From Pegea sp. RAD2-039 (Eukaryota > Chordata > Thaliacea > Salpida > Salpidae): a stretch of DNA of 64,000 bases. Made by a program: the position numbers and the translations under genes. Shown in pieces: positions 40,501 through 51,905 of the stretch (its first letter is position 1; the number at the start of each line of letters is the position of its first letter). Below the pieces are notes generated by a model, which did no database searches, had not been told where the DNA came from, and saw only the letters and a list, made by a program, of their open reading frames with translations. Location of the stretch: the NCBI GenBank assembly GCA_034620365.1, contig JAQGEQ010000170.1:558001-622000 (forward strand). The letters run 5' to 3'.

Positions 40501-42077
40501 ACCTATTGGCTTGTTTTCTTATATTTAATTGCTTTCAAAACGATTCATCAAAAACGAAAACAGTGCTGTTACAAATATAAACGATTATTAAGTAAATGGT
40601 ATAGAAAATATTCATAATTTATTAAAAAGCTGAAAAGTATAACTTGAATATAAGGCTTAAGGAGAAGTATCTGAAAAAGTTTACTATAAACATTCTGATT
40701 TTCGATAGTAAATCTTTAAAGTGATTAATCAAACTATTAGTTTAATGTTTCGAAGTAAAAACTCCACAGCAATAGAAGATGTATAAATGTATTTTATCAG
40801 CCGTGGCAGGCAACTCTTCTAAAATAAGGAAAATATGAAACCTACAGTCCGTTGACCTTGAGGTCACACTTCTAATTTACTGGACCGTGTCATCAAACAT
40901 CGGATCTAAAGAGCGATGGTCTTCAACACACACTCTTCTCCACTATAGTAAAACCACTTGTACAAGCAAGAAGGAAGTTTGGTTGCCAACGAAGATTAGC
41001 TAAAAACTTACTTTTTATGTATCGCTAAATGCATAAAATTCTTTTTAAATTTTGACTGCTAGTTATTCAGATATTTCTCAACTTTTTACAGCTTGAAAGT
41101 TATCAAAAAATTAGAAAACGATAACACTACTGGTAACCAAGTGCTAATAAGAATAATTTCCTACAAGTTCACGCAAAATCGTTTTAATGAGGTAGTTAAT
41201 GCTGAATTTTACTGCTGACAATTAGGTTAAAACAGAACAGAGTTGCTTGCAAGAACTGCCTGAGATGTTTCTCACTTAATCGGTAGTGATATTGATTTTT
41301 ATACAAATGACCTAAAAATTTATTTACATGTGTATGTCACACCAAATTCGTAAGAACTTTTCTGGGCATTCTATATTAAATTATGATATTTCCATAAAAC
41401 GACTTTAAAAGCTCGACAGGTCTTCACTTTTCAAAACTTGTTTTGACCTTATATCTTCTTGCAAATTTTGCAATATCAAGAAAAAATCTTACAGAAAAAG
41501 TTTGAGACGATTTATTTCTATTAACACATATTGGAATGTTTCACATCTTTAGCATTTCTAAATTTGTAGCAATAAGACATTTTTGGTGCAAAGCGCAATG
41601 ATGCTATCTTTCTAAAGCAAGATTGTGTTCTTAAAAATGTTTCTTAGTTAGTCTTTAGAGTCTATAATTAGTTTTGCTTGTTTAAGAAGGTTCTGAAATT
41701 CACAGAATATCTGTTCCGTTTGTTGAATCATAAAAAGAACACGTCAATAAATTTATGCACCCTTAAAAAAAGCATAAGCTCCATTAAAATATTCAACAAA
41801 TTTGTAGTCTTTCATTAAGTCTGAATTCTAAAATTTGTCGAAGTATTTTGAGTTTTTACCTTTAAAGTTGAATTGATTTTTGTAAAAATGTTGATCGATC
41901 TTAAAAGTTTAGATATAAAAATCTATAGGATCTATTGATAAAAGATATAATCCAAAGTTAAATCATAAAGTTAATATGTAAAATGACAGAACATCGTATT
42001 TACTAAATATATTTTAGTCTAAATGTTATTTCTTTTTCAGACACCATTATCACAACTTATTTTCAGCAGACTTAAAA

Positions 42078-42240
42078 AATGTTAAGACTGAAATACTTCC
42101 AGTTGTGATTGGTGCATTATGAATACATCAAAGGAATTGGAAAAGTATAGTTTATTGCAGAAATACCAGAAAAAAATCAAAGAGCTGAAATTCAAAAGAT
42201 AGCTTTATTGGGAACAGCGCATATAATAGACAGTTTTGAT
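42078..42240 (+). mobile_element. Decayed non-LTR retrotransposon coding fragment
   Basis: Broken open stretches read EILPVVIGAL and, in another frame, ALLGTAHII. This pair of motifs is familiar from the C-terminal end of LINE-type polymerase proteins in many invertebrates. Frame is lost more than once, so it is an old remnant. The family cannot be named. It is different from the LINE whose tails lie at 2.8, 7.8, 57.1 and 58.2 kb. Confidence 0.5.
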
Positions 42241-43438
42241 GCTTAACTGAATTTGAAACTTTTCTTAACCCTTCTTATGATGATATTACCTACTTCTACT
42301 CTGTAATGTTACCCACGACTTATGCATCGTATCTCAGCCAAACCCTTGCTGCTATGAAATATTTTTCATCTTTCACCTTTTTCCGCTGAAGGTGACTGCT
42401 TGTGATACACCCTTAACTTTCATAACTGTGCTTATGTAAGCCTTAATTACCTAGCTTGTGACTGGCAAACGGCTTCTTTAAATTCTGAGAAATAAATAAC
42501 CTACCACCTGCCTACAGTAAGCGCAATTATTTAACTATCCATGATGCTTGGTTGCCAGCAGAAATTGGTTGATAAAAATTTATGGGAAATTTACAAAAAT
42601 AGACAAATTGCTTTGATAAAGCTGGTTGGAACCCGTGCATTAAGTTATAATTCTTTTAATAATCCTGATTTACCCAGCTTTTTTGCTTTCAATTTTTCAG
42701 ATATTGATTAAATTAAGTTTTAATTTTGTTGAAAACTTGTATAGATAAATAACCATTTCAATTATCACACAATAAACATGTTTTTTTGGAGTAAGATCAT
42801 CAAAAATGTTTTATTCCAAACGATTTTAAACCAACTGCAAACTAACTTGACGCTCATACGAACTCTTCTCTACAAATGCTGACCTTTTTCTCGCTGTTTT
42901 CTTTTGCACATTAATCAATGTTTAAAGATCAGTCAATCTTGGAACTGTTGATGAAAAATAGAATCAAGCAGATGAAAGTTGGAAGACCATTAACCAACAT
43001 ACCACTAAATATCAACTCACAAATCAGTCAGCATATGATTGAGTTCGAACAAACACTCATTTCATTTAACTCAACTTTGCTGTAAACTTGTGGTAGAAAA
43101 AACTCAAATTTTTCACAAATTATTTTTGAACTGTTTTGGCAAATCTAAACTTCAATAGAAACTCTAGATAAAAATACTGTTGTTGTAGATCTTCTATCAA
43201 ATTTCGAATGGGTTACAGAAGAAAACAAGCATCTTATCTATCTTATAGGAATACATAAAAAAGCCAAATAGATCATCACATAAGTTAGATGATAAAAATG
43301 CTTTTGTAGAAGAATCAGATGCAACAAACTGTTTCCAAGTACAAGAATCTGATGAAGTAACAGAATAAATCAAGCTGATGAATTACTTAAATTTTATTAA
43401 GCATTTATAAAGCAGTATCAGAAAAGATCTTGAAAGAT

Positions 43439-45414
43439 TTAAGACTCTTCATCATCCTCAATGGTATTTCTTGAGTAGATGACTTGTGAGCTGTGCTTGA
43501 CAACTTGCTTGATAACACCTGAAAGAAAATGTCAAAATTAAATATATTTGATGGTATTTGTGGTATAACCAACAAATATTTCTTAAAAAAGAAAATTTTG
43601 AATTTAATTCATAATGAAGAATGACAAGGTGAAGAGACTAAGTTTTGTACCAAATATTGAGGAGTAGAAATCTTACTTATGAGGTATCAGTGACATAAAA
43701 GTAAATTTAATGTGAGCTACAAGCAAAAATCAAGTCAGTTTTAGTCTAAAAAGAATTTATGAAAAATAATAAAGTCCTCAAAAACATTTCTAAAAACTTT
43801 CTTCATTTGGCATCAGACTTAAATGAACTTGATATAAAAGTGAAAAAATATTGAAATTAAAAAGATAAATTTGAGTGTGAATTGATAAACATGAAGAAAT
43901 AATAATTAAAAACTATTTTATAGATTTGATATAAAAAAATCACCAATAAAAAAGCTACAAACTAAAATATTTACAAAAAAATAACTTAAGTTAAAACCTT
44001 TTTTGTGTAAATCAATCAAAGCTTTGCGGGCAAGTGATCCTCTGATCTTCAATCTCTCCGAGACGACAGCTGGAGTGATCAGTCTGTATGAGGGAACCTA
44101 TCAAAAGATGTTTCAGTTGAAATAATTGATCATCAAAGTAGAATAAAAGTCAAAATATTAATTACAAAACCCTCAGTATCTTACATACCTCTTTCAAGAA
44201 CTTATCCTGAGTTGCTGCATCGAAAAGAACCAAATTGTTCAACTTGTCACGGACTTTACCCTTGGACCACTTCTTCTTTTTAGCCTTGCCAGAGCCAGAT
44301 GGCTTGGTTGACTTCTGGGTCTTACCAGATGTTTTAGCTTGCTGCTTTGGGGGCTGCCAAAAGATAAGTAGTTAGAAAAATTGTAGAGAATTAAAAATCA
44401 AATTATATATATATGTGAGTGAATATAAATTCATTTTGATATCATAAATATACATAAAAGAATATAATCATGAAAATAAACTATAATGAATTAAACTTAA
44501 TAATATTGTTATTAAATAAGATAAACTAAATTTAGTAGATTAGTTTTTGATCAAATATATAATATTACTTATAAACAAAGTTTAAGTTAAAAAATCAAAT
44601 TAAATATTTTTGAAGAAAAAGTAATTTATTAACGTAGTAAAAAATTGCAAAAAATATTTTATATATATTAATATAAATTTTATAAATAAAACCAACTTAA
44701 GTTAATATTAAATATCAACTATTGAACAATCAAGAAAAAAAATATCAATAAAAAATTATATTTTACAAATGTATCAAATCAGAACTGATTTAACATAATA
44801 ATTATCCAATAAATAATTTAAAAATATATAAGCTTATAAAAAATCAGAAAACATTGAATTATTTATGTCCAATAAATTTTTTATTATCAATTAGGAGTTG
44901 TTAAACTTTATAAAAGATAAATTAAAGATTTAAAATATATTCAAGTGAATCAAGAATTAAAGTAAAGATAATATTGTAAAGTAATAGGCAATAAATAAAC
45001 AATAATGGGACATGTAATAAATTATCATATTTAATAAATATGACATTTATATGATTTAATATTCAATAATTATAGTAATTAAAATCCTTCTGAGTAATAA
45101 AAAGCATTCAAAATTATCAAATTTTATAATAATTAATATTTTAACTTTTAATAAATAAATACAAACTACTGCTTGTAGAGAATATTAAAAATGAAAACTA
45201 ATTTATCAACTTATTTTTAAATAAGGCAAAATATTTAAAGAAGTTATCAAACTATTTCAAAAATAACAATTCTAGATTCTCAAAAACTTACCATCAAAAT
45301 TAAAATATTATTTCACATAATAAAAAATATCTAATTCTGTTTTAAAAACACTAATTCGAGTTTTCAGAGAAAACTTGCAAACAATTTAATGAAGTAGAAA
45401 AAATAGCTTACCAT
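43439..45414 (-). CDS. RPS25: 40S ribosomal protein eS25
   Basis: A 115-aa ribosomal protein of the small subunit, close in length to the human protein (125 aa). Exons: 45414-45412 (the ATG alone), 44353-44189, 44097-43998 and 43518-43439, all in phase. The N-terminus is MPPK followed by a Lys/Ser/Gly-rich segment. Diagnostic blocks are [39 protein letters not shown] and QVIYSRNT. Human RPS25 has nearly the same core. The first intron falls directly after the initiator ATG, is about 1.06 kb long and is strikingly AT-rich. The untranslated leader has a terminal oligopyrimidine-like start. AATAAA on the minus strand lies at 43,393-43,398, about 40 nt after the stop. Confidence 0.95.
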
Positions 45415-45455
45415 AATCTAGTTTTCAATAGGAAGAGAACACCGTTCGTAAAAAG
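45412..45455 (-). promoter_or_regulatory. TOP-like 5' leader of RPS25
   Basis: On the minus strand the leader begins with C followed by five T (45,455 downward), about 40 nt before the ATG. This fits the 5' terminal oligopyrimidine motif of ribosomal-protein mRNAs that links translation to growth signalling. The start site is inferred from sequence only. Confidence 0.4.
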
Positions 45456-47451
45456 AACTGCTAGAATGAAAACTGCTATCTTACGAAATATCCAAAGCAG
45501 TCCAGTAAACTTCTTTTACTAAATTTGAATAAGTTTTTTTCTTACTATGTAATATAAATCACCGAATACTCACCTAAAAAAATTGTTCATTTATTTTGAC
45601 AATGCTTATAATAAAATTTTATTTAATAACTTCCGTATTAGTAAAGTGATTGAAATTTTCAGTTTATTTTTGTTATAATTGGTAATAGCATTTAGTAGTA
45701 TGAAAATACTTCATAATTAAAAAGCTTAAAGTAAACAAAAAAGTTTAATAACAATCTTATCTATTTTATCCTAATTAATGCCATCAAATAAGACTCAGAA
45801 CTTGAAGAAATCTAATAATATTGAAGTATAGCAATATAACTCATGTAACAACACAATGAGAATTCCATACTTAAGAACAGTCAAACCAGTTCACATTACT
45901 GTTAAATCAAAAATTTAGATTGATATCAGATGTAAAACTTGTTGAATATTAAAATGGAATCTAGAAAATATGTTGCAAAAACTCTAGTATATGAGTAAAC
46001 TGTTTGATGTACATTTGTGTTGCTAACATATAAGCATTGTGATTGACGGTACTTCAAAATGCTTCTAGTTGCAAAACTTCTCCTATGGCCAGTGTATCCA
46101 CTCTAAATCAGTAACCTATGCAATGAACATGTATTGATTTTTCGTATAGTAAACACTTTTTTGGGGGTTTTTAGACTTTAATCTGGAATTTTTAGGGACT
46201 AAAAATAGAAGTGTTACAAAATTTAAATTCTAGGTTGATAAAGACGATTTCTTTATACAAACAGTTTCAAAATCTTTTTATATGTTTCTCTTTTAAGAGG
46301 CCTAGAAAGGACTTCAGGAAAACCAGATCTGTAAGGAATCCTCATAAAAAGCATGTTCTTTTGTAAAATATGAAAATTATTAAGCTTAAAGTGTAATTAC
46401 TGTTAATAAGCTTTAATAAAAAGAACTTATTTTTAATACACGTATGTCTTCCCTAAACTTTTTATTTTTGTTCATACGATTCGAATTTACAGACTACTAA
46501 AATTCAGTAGAACAAAATTTAGTTTAGTAGCACTAGCATCCAGCAGTTTTCAAAAATCGATTTTAACCTAAAAACAGCTGAGACGATTTTAAAGCTTTAC
46601 ATAACTGAAAACTCAATGGAAGAGGAACTTTTTATTCAAATAAAGGTCACCATGAGCCATTTATTGTCAAATATGCCTTTAACTATTTCAAAACCATGTA
46701 AAATTATCTTTAGGGTTAAATAATAAATAAATTTAGTTACCATTATAAGTTAGTTTAACTTTTGACAGAAATCTTATCTTCATTATATTTTTGCAGCATT
46801 TTTTAAGAGTATATTTTTATTATTTAAAATATATGGTATAAATCGTTAATGCTATCTTTAGTAACAAATCTACTTTCTAAAATTGCTACTGGAAGAACAG
46901 ATTTTTTATTTAATATTATAATTTAGAAAAAATTTTTAATGTTTTTAAGTATTGTAAATTTTGTATTCAGATCTTTTCCTGTTTCTACTTCATTATTATC
47001 AAGCACAAAATGAAACCAAAATTGTTTTTTAATTATATGACACTTAATGAGCTGATTATAAATTAAGATGCTTGTTAAAGCCTTTTAATTGTGCTTATTT
47101 CAATTTAAAAAATTTATTAATTACAACATTTGTAGAAATATGTAGAAAGTATTATAAAAATCAAGCTTCTTTCTAATCAAACTCATAGTATGATCAATTC
47201 TAATCATATTTATTTTAACTAAATGAAATTTTTCCTTTAAAACTCTTTACTTGGCTTTTTTTAAGTCATTTTATAAACTATTAAAACTCAACCCAATAAA
47301 TAAATAGCCATTATGTACGTTGTTATGAAGCAAATTTAAGAAATGTATGAAAATCATTATTTAGAGCCGAATTTGTTTAATAGTATCATTTATATTTTAA
47401 TTACTTGAATAAAAAAAATTAGGAAAATTCTTAGCTTGATCACCTAGTGAT
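45456..47451. other. Shared upstream region of RPS25 and SPRTN
   Basis: 2 kb between divergently transcribed RPS25 and SPRTN. It is AT-rich with no exon or repeat recognised, and should hold both promoters. Confidence 0.4.
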
Positions 47452-49488
47452 ATGGAAAATAAAATGAGTGATTTAAGTTTTGATGAACAATTGAGTTATG
47501 CAATAGCTTTATCTTTACAAGATGAAGCTGTTGCTCAAAATTATAATGACAAAAATGTTGGAGCAGGCAGTTCTAAACATGGCTTCCTTAAGATTGGAAT
47601 AACCGATCCTTCTTGGGATGTCATTGATCCTAATCCAGATATACATCAACTTTTTTTACAATTTAATAAAGAATATTTTTATGGAAAATTAGATATGGTA
47701 GAAGTTAGATGGAGCCCCCAGATGACCCTGTAAGTCTTTTTACATCAATTTGTTCTTTAATAAAGCTGTTAAATTTTTTAAAGATGTGCTGGTGTTTGTT
47801 CTTATGATGGGAGAGGTGGTTTGTGTTCTGTTAGATTAAGTAAACCTTTACTACAATATCGGCCACGTTCAGATCTTGTAGAAACTCTACTAGTAAGCTC
47901 CAGTTTTATTCTATAAATGTTTTAATTAAAGATAAGAATATATTTTTTATAGAATAATTATTTTGAATATACCATAAACTTTATATAATAGTTAAAGTTT
48001 TTAATTTGAAGTTATATTAAGTAAACTTTTAAAGTTTTATACTTAGCTTAGTTTTATACCTCACAACTACACTTCATCTATATATTTTAAAATACAATTA
48101 ATATTTTGTTAATAACATATATATTATTAACTTAATATTTGTTTAATATCATTTTAATAGTGAATGAATAATTTTGCAAAAACCTTTTGCTAATATTAAA
48201 AATTAATTATATTTTCATAGCATTTATATCTTCATTTAAGCAAAAGAAGTAACTCTAAAAGGGTTTATCCTCTTAATGATTTTTATTCTTACAAATCATT
48301 TAGCTCTAGAAATGTTGGCAATCCTTATATTTTGAGTTTTATATTAGACTTAAAAAATATATAATTATTGATTACTGTTGATTATAAAATTGATAAAATA
48401 TTTGTTTATAATTCATCAGTAAAACAATTTTGATTGATAAAACATTTTATGATTTTAGCATGAGATGATTCATGCTTATTTGTTTGTGACACATAATAAT
48501 AGAGATAGAGAAGGACATGGTCCTCAATTCCAGTCCCATATGAGACGAATCAATGCGTTAACTGGTGCTAATATTACTGTAAGTTGAAATCTTTGTGTGT
48601 TTGCAACAAACTTATATATTTGTTTTAAATTTGTATCTAGATTTATCATACTTTTCATGATGAGGTTGAAATTCATCGTAAACATTGGTGGAGATGTAAT
48701 GGGTCTTGTAGATTTAAGAAACCTTTTTATGGTTTTGTAAAAAGAGCTAAAAATCGCGCTCCATCTAAAAAGTGATTATTTTCATTCAGTTTTTATTTCC
48801 AAACTTCTGTTTGTTTTTTTGCTTGATCTGATTTAAATTTGAACTGCATTTATTTTTACTGCTATAAAATTTGCAGTGATTTTTGGTGGTCAAAACATGA
48901 AATAACTTGCGGCGGGAAATTTGAAAAAGTAAAAGAACCTGAAGGGTATAAGCCGAAGTCAACAGGTTGTTGGTCAGATTTCTTTTCGGTTAATTTAACC
49001 AAAATAACTTTTCAGGAAAATCGAAATACAAAACAACTTTGAAAAATATCAAAAGTGAACAGGAAGCACTAAGTGGCTCATTACAAAAGAGTTCAACAAA
49101 AAATCGATTATTTTTCAAAAGCACAAACAATAAAATTTCTCAATATTTTGCAAGTAAATACTCACCAAGAAAACAAGAAACTCAAATAAAATCATCAGTA
49201 AAATCAAAAACAGTTTCAAATCAAAGGATCAATTTTCCTTCCTTGATCTTCTCTAGCAGTGAGGAAGAGGACTTCTTAGATGATGAGTCAATAGTTGCTG
49301 CTGTAGAAGAGCTAGAGTCTTCACTCGCTGAATCTCAAACAACGAGTAAAATTAAAATGAAAGAAAACATCAAACCTGTGTGTATGGATATTTCTAAGGA
49401 GTTCCCATCTTTATGTAAAACTACTTTTAAAGAAGATGACGAAGATGAGGATGATTTTGATCAGCTATTTCTTCATAGTTTACTGTGA
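47452..49488 (+). CDS. SPRTN: SPRTN-type DNA-protein crosslink metalloprotease
   Basis: A 399-aa nuclear protease that degrades proteins crosslinked to DNA during replication. Exons: 47452-47729, 47784-47892, 48459-48578, 48641-48771, 48877-48965 and 49016-49488; the last intron is only 50 bp. The SprT domain is clear: IDPNPDIHQLFLQFNKEYF, RWSPQMTLCAG, zinc-binding HEMIH with the third His in GHGPQF, then HWWRCNGSC and WWSKHEITCGG for the zinc-binding domain. The N-terminus DEQLSYAIALSLQDE fits a ubiquitin-interacting motif. KISQYF fits a weak PCNA-binding box with Asn at the usual Gln position. The C-terminus is acidic (SSSEEEDFLDDES) and ends DQLFLHSLL. I see neither the UBZ zinc finger nor the p97-binding SHP box of human SPRTN. 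Confidence 0.93.
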
Positions 49489-51905
49489 TTGTCATTCTTT
49501 GATTTTTCAACCTATTAAAATCACATTTTAATCGTTCTTACTTGAGTTTAAGTTAACTTGTTGCCAAACCTTTCTTGTGGCTCAATCATAATCAATTTAT
49601 TAAAACTTTTTTCTACTAAATATTTCTTTTACTACCTCTATAAATTTTTAGTTTATTATTTTTGAAAAGAGACTTACATCTAGAAGTTGGACAAACTGTT
49701 TGATGCGAAAGCAACAGATTAGCCCGGGTTAGCCTAAGTTTAATTGACTTTATTTTAAGAAGTTTCTTGAAAGTTTTGATACAACTCTACTATATTTCTT
49801 AATGTGAGCTATCGTTAGCAAATAGTTAGATTTATCATTTATGTTTCGTAATTCAAGCTTGGCAAATATAGTAGCAAAAAGTAATAATTAAAGTAATAAA
49901 TTAATTAAAGTAATAACTTTACAATATTGTTTAAAGTTTGTGAGTTTTATAATTTGTTTAAACTAAAAACTTTTAGAGAGACAATACTCAATATCATGGA
50001 ACAATGTTTTAGTTGAGTTTAAGAGTGTTGTTTAAAACATAAAATACAAAAAATTGTTTTAAAATCTATATTTAGCCTAAAAATTTGTTTTAATTAATTC
50101 CTTCGAATCTCCCGCGCTGTTTGCAAAAAAGATTCCAATTATTTTTATAAAATTAATGAAGATATTCATTTATTAAATACAATGATTTAAAATATTTAAT
50201 ACGATGAAATTTAAAGAAAGTTACTAATATAAATGCCTAGATAGCATCTGATAGAAAAAGTAAAAATGAGATCAATAGATGTCTTGCAACTGAAGCAAGG
50301 TTTAAACTAAGCGACCACGTTTAGTCCTCAAAATATTTCTAATCAAAAGATAAAGTATTCATAAAGGTTTTATTAAACTAAATTACAAAGCGTGCCTCCA
50401 TGGTAAATTCAATGTAGACTTTTTTTAAAAATAAGCTTGAAAAAAATCCTTAAAAAGACGTAAAAGATTTGACTCAACCTTTGATTTGAAACTAAAAGCT
50501 ACTTGAAAATTTTCTAGGAGGTTAGCTTATACAAGAAAGCCAGCTATCAACGTTAAGAAAATGTCATGCTTATGAAAATAATAATATATAGAAGCAAGTA
50601 AGAGATAGTCCACGTGATTTGACAGCGACAACAAGAAAATTATTTTATTGGTTCAGAACTAAACCTGAAACCAACTAACAAATCTATAAATGAGATTGAT
50701 GATGCTAATGAATACTGATGTAAAAGTAAGATTGATGAATTCAATAAAATCTCTAGAATTAAAGTGAAAAATTAATAATATTTTATAAATAGTCCTATCA
50801 GCGGGCGAAAGTGTGTAAATTCAAAGAGACTTTCTTTAAATTTATAAATTTTGTCATTGCGCACTGAAGTAGTGTGTTTGACTTAAAGTAGCTTCTGCGC
50901 TGTTTACACGTAATTCGTCTTTTTATCCTCCTTTCTCTCAATTTATGCCCACGTGTTATACTACAATTGTTTAAATATTATTGTATTAGCAATTTATAAT
51001 CAAGTTTGTTAAATAATCTCAAAAAGTGAAATTTACAAATGTAATATTTATTTATTATCGTTGAATCAATATTTTACATGAATTAAGATAAGATTTTGAA
51101 GAATTGTGTTTCGCCTTAAACTTGAAGGTTTTCTGTGAATTTTAGCAATTGTAAATATATAAATCGTTTAAATTACTTTAATTACTGGCATTAGTCCTAA
51201 AATATATTTTTTTAACAATAGAATTGTTAGTTTGTTTTAATAACTTTTATGATGTACTTTTATATATTATTGTAAAGTTAAAAATGAAATATTTTTTAAT
51301 TATATATTGTTTACTTGGTAATGCAAAAAGGCTGATATTTTAGTAGAAAAATTAAAGTTAAAAAATGTTTAAGACAATGTTTTCTAATTTTGGTGAACTG
51401 TTTGTAACTTTTTCACCTTTTATTTCCAGATACTTATGAGGAAATATTAATTAATCATATAATTCACAATATAATTTCTTAAAATTCATTATTTCTTTAA
51501 ATCTTTTTAATACTGTTTTTTTATGGACTAATTATGTAATATTTTAAAACTAAATAAGATTTTTGATTTATCTGAGATATAGTTAAACTTTTGTACATGT
51601 ATATACATTGTTTATTTTGAGTTTATTTATCATTAGCAAATACCTATTATGTTTACTTATGAATAATCAAACTTTTATGAAATTTTTTAGTCAACCTATT
51701 TCACTCTATTCTAAAAGACTTTAAAATAATATTTAATTTCAGAAATTATTTTTTGGGTTATTATTTTGTTGATTACAATAAAAAATTAAATAGACTCAGC
51801 AAACTTTTAAGTAAGTTGAATCAGTGTATAACCTATAAAATTAGATTAAAAAAAAAACTAATTTGTTTAAGGATTTTATTAGTTTGAAAATAGTGAAGCT
51901 TTAAT
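49489..51905. other. Spacer between SPRTN and the SLC25 carrier
   Basis: AT-rich. It contains the 3' UTR of SPRTN and the upstream region of the carrier. A slightly GC-richer patch near 50,870-50,950 has no recognisable gene or repeat. Confidence 0.4.

Larger units (their letters stand above)
37293..43438. other. 6-kb spacer between kinesin and RPS25
   Basis: Mostly AT-rich. It starts with the kinesin promoter side (TGACGTCA at 37,497). It contains a decayed LINE coding fragment (42,078-42,240) and two loosely similar patches beginning TTGGTTGCCA (near 40,978 and 42,549). A 40-codon open frame at about 43,150-43,270 on the plus strand could not be tied to a gene. Confidence 0.4.

Noticed and set aside
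43519-44188. Possible box C/D snoRNA in RPS25 introns
   Set aside because: A TGATGA-like string exists on the minus strand, but the nearest CTGA is only about 20 nt away and no terminal stem is seen.
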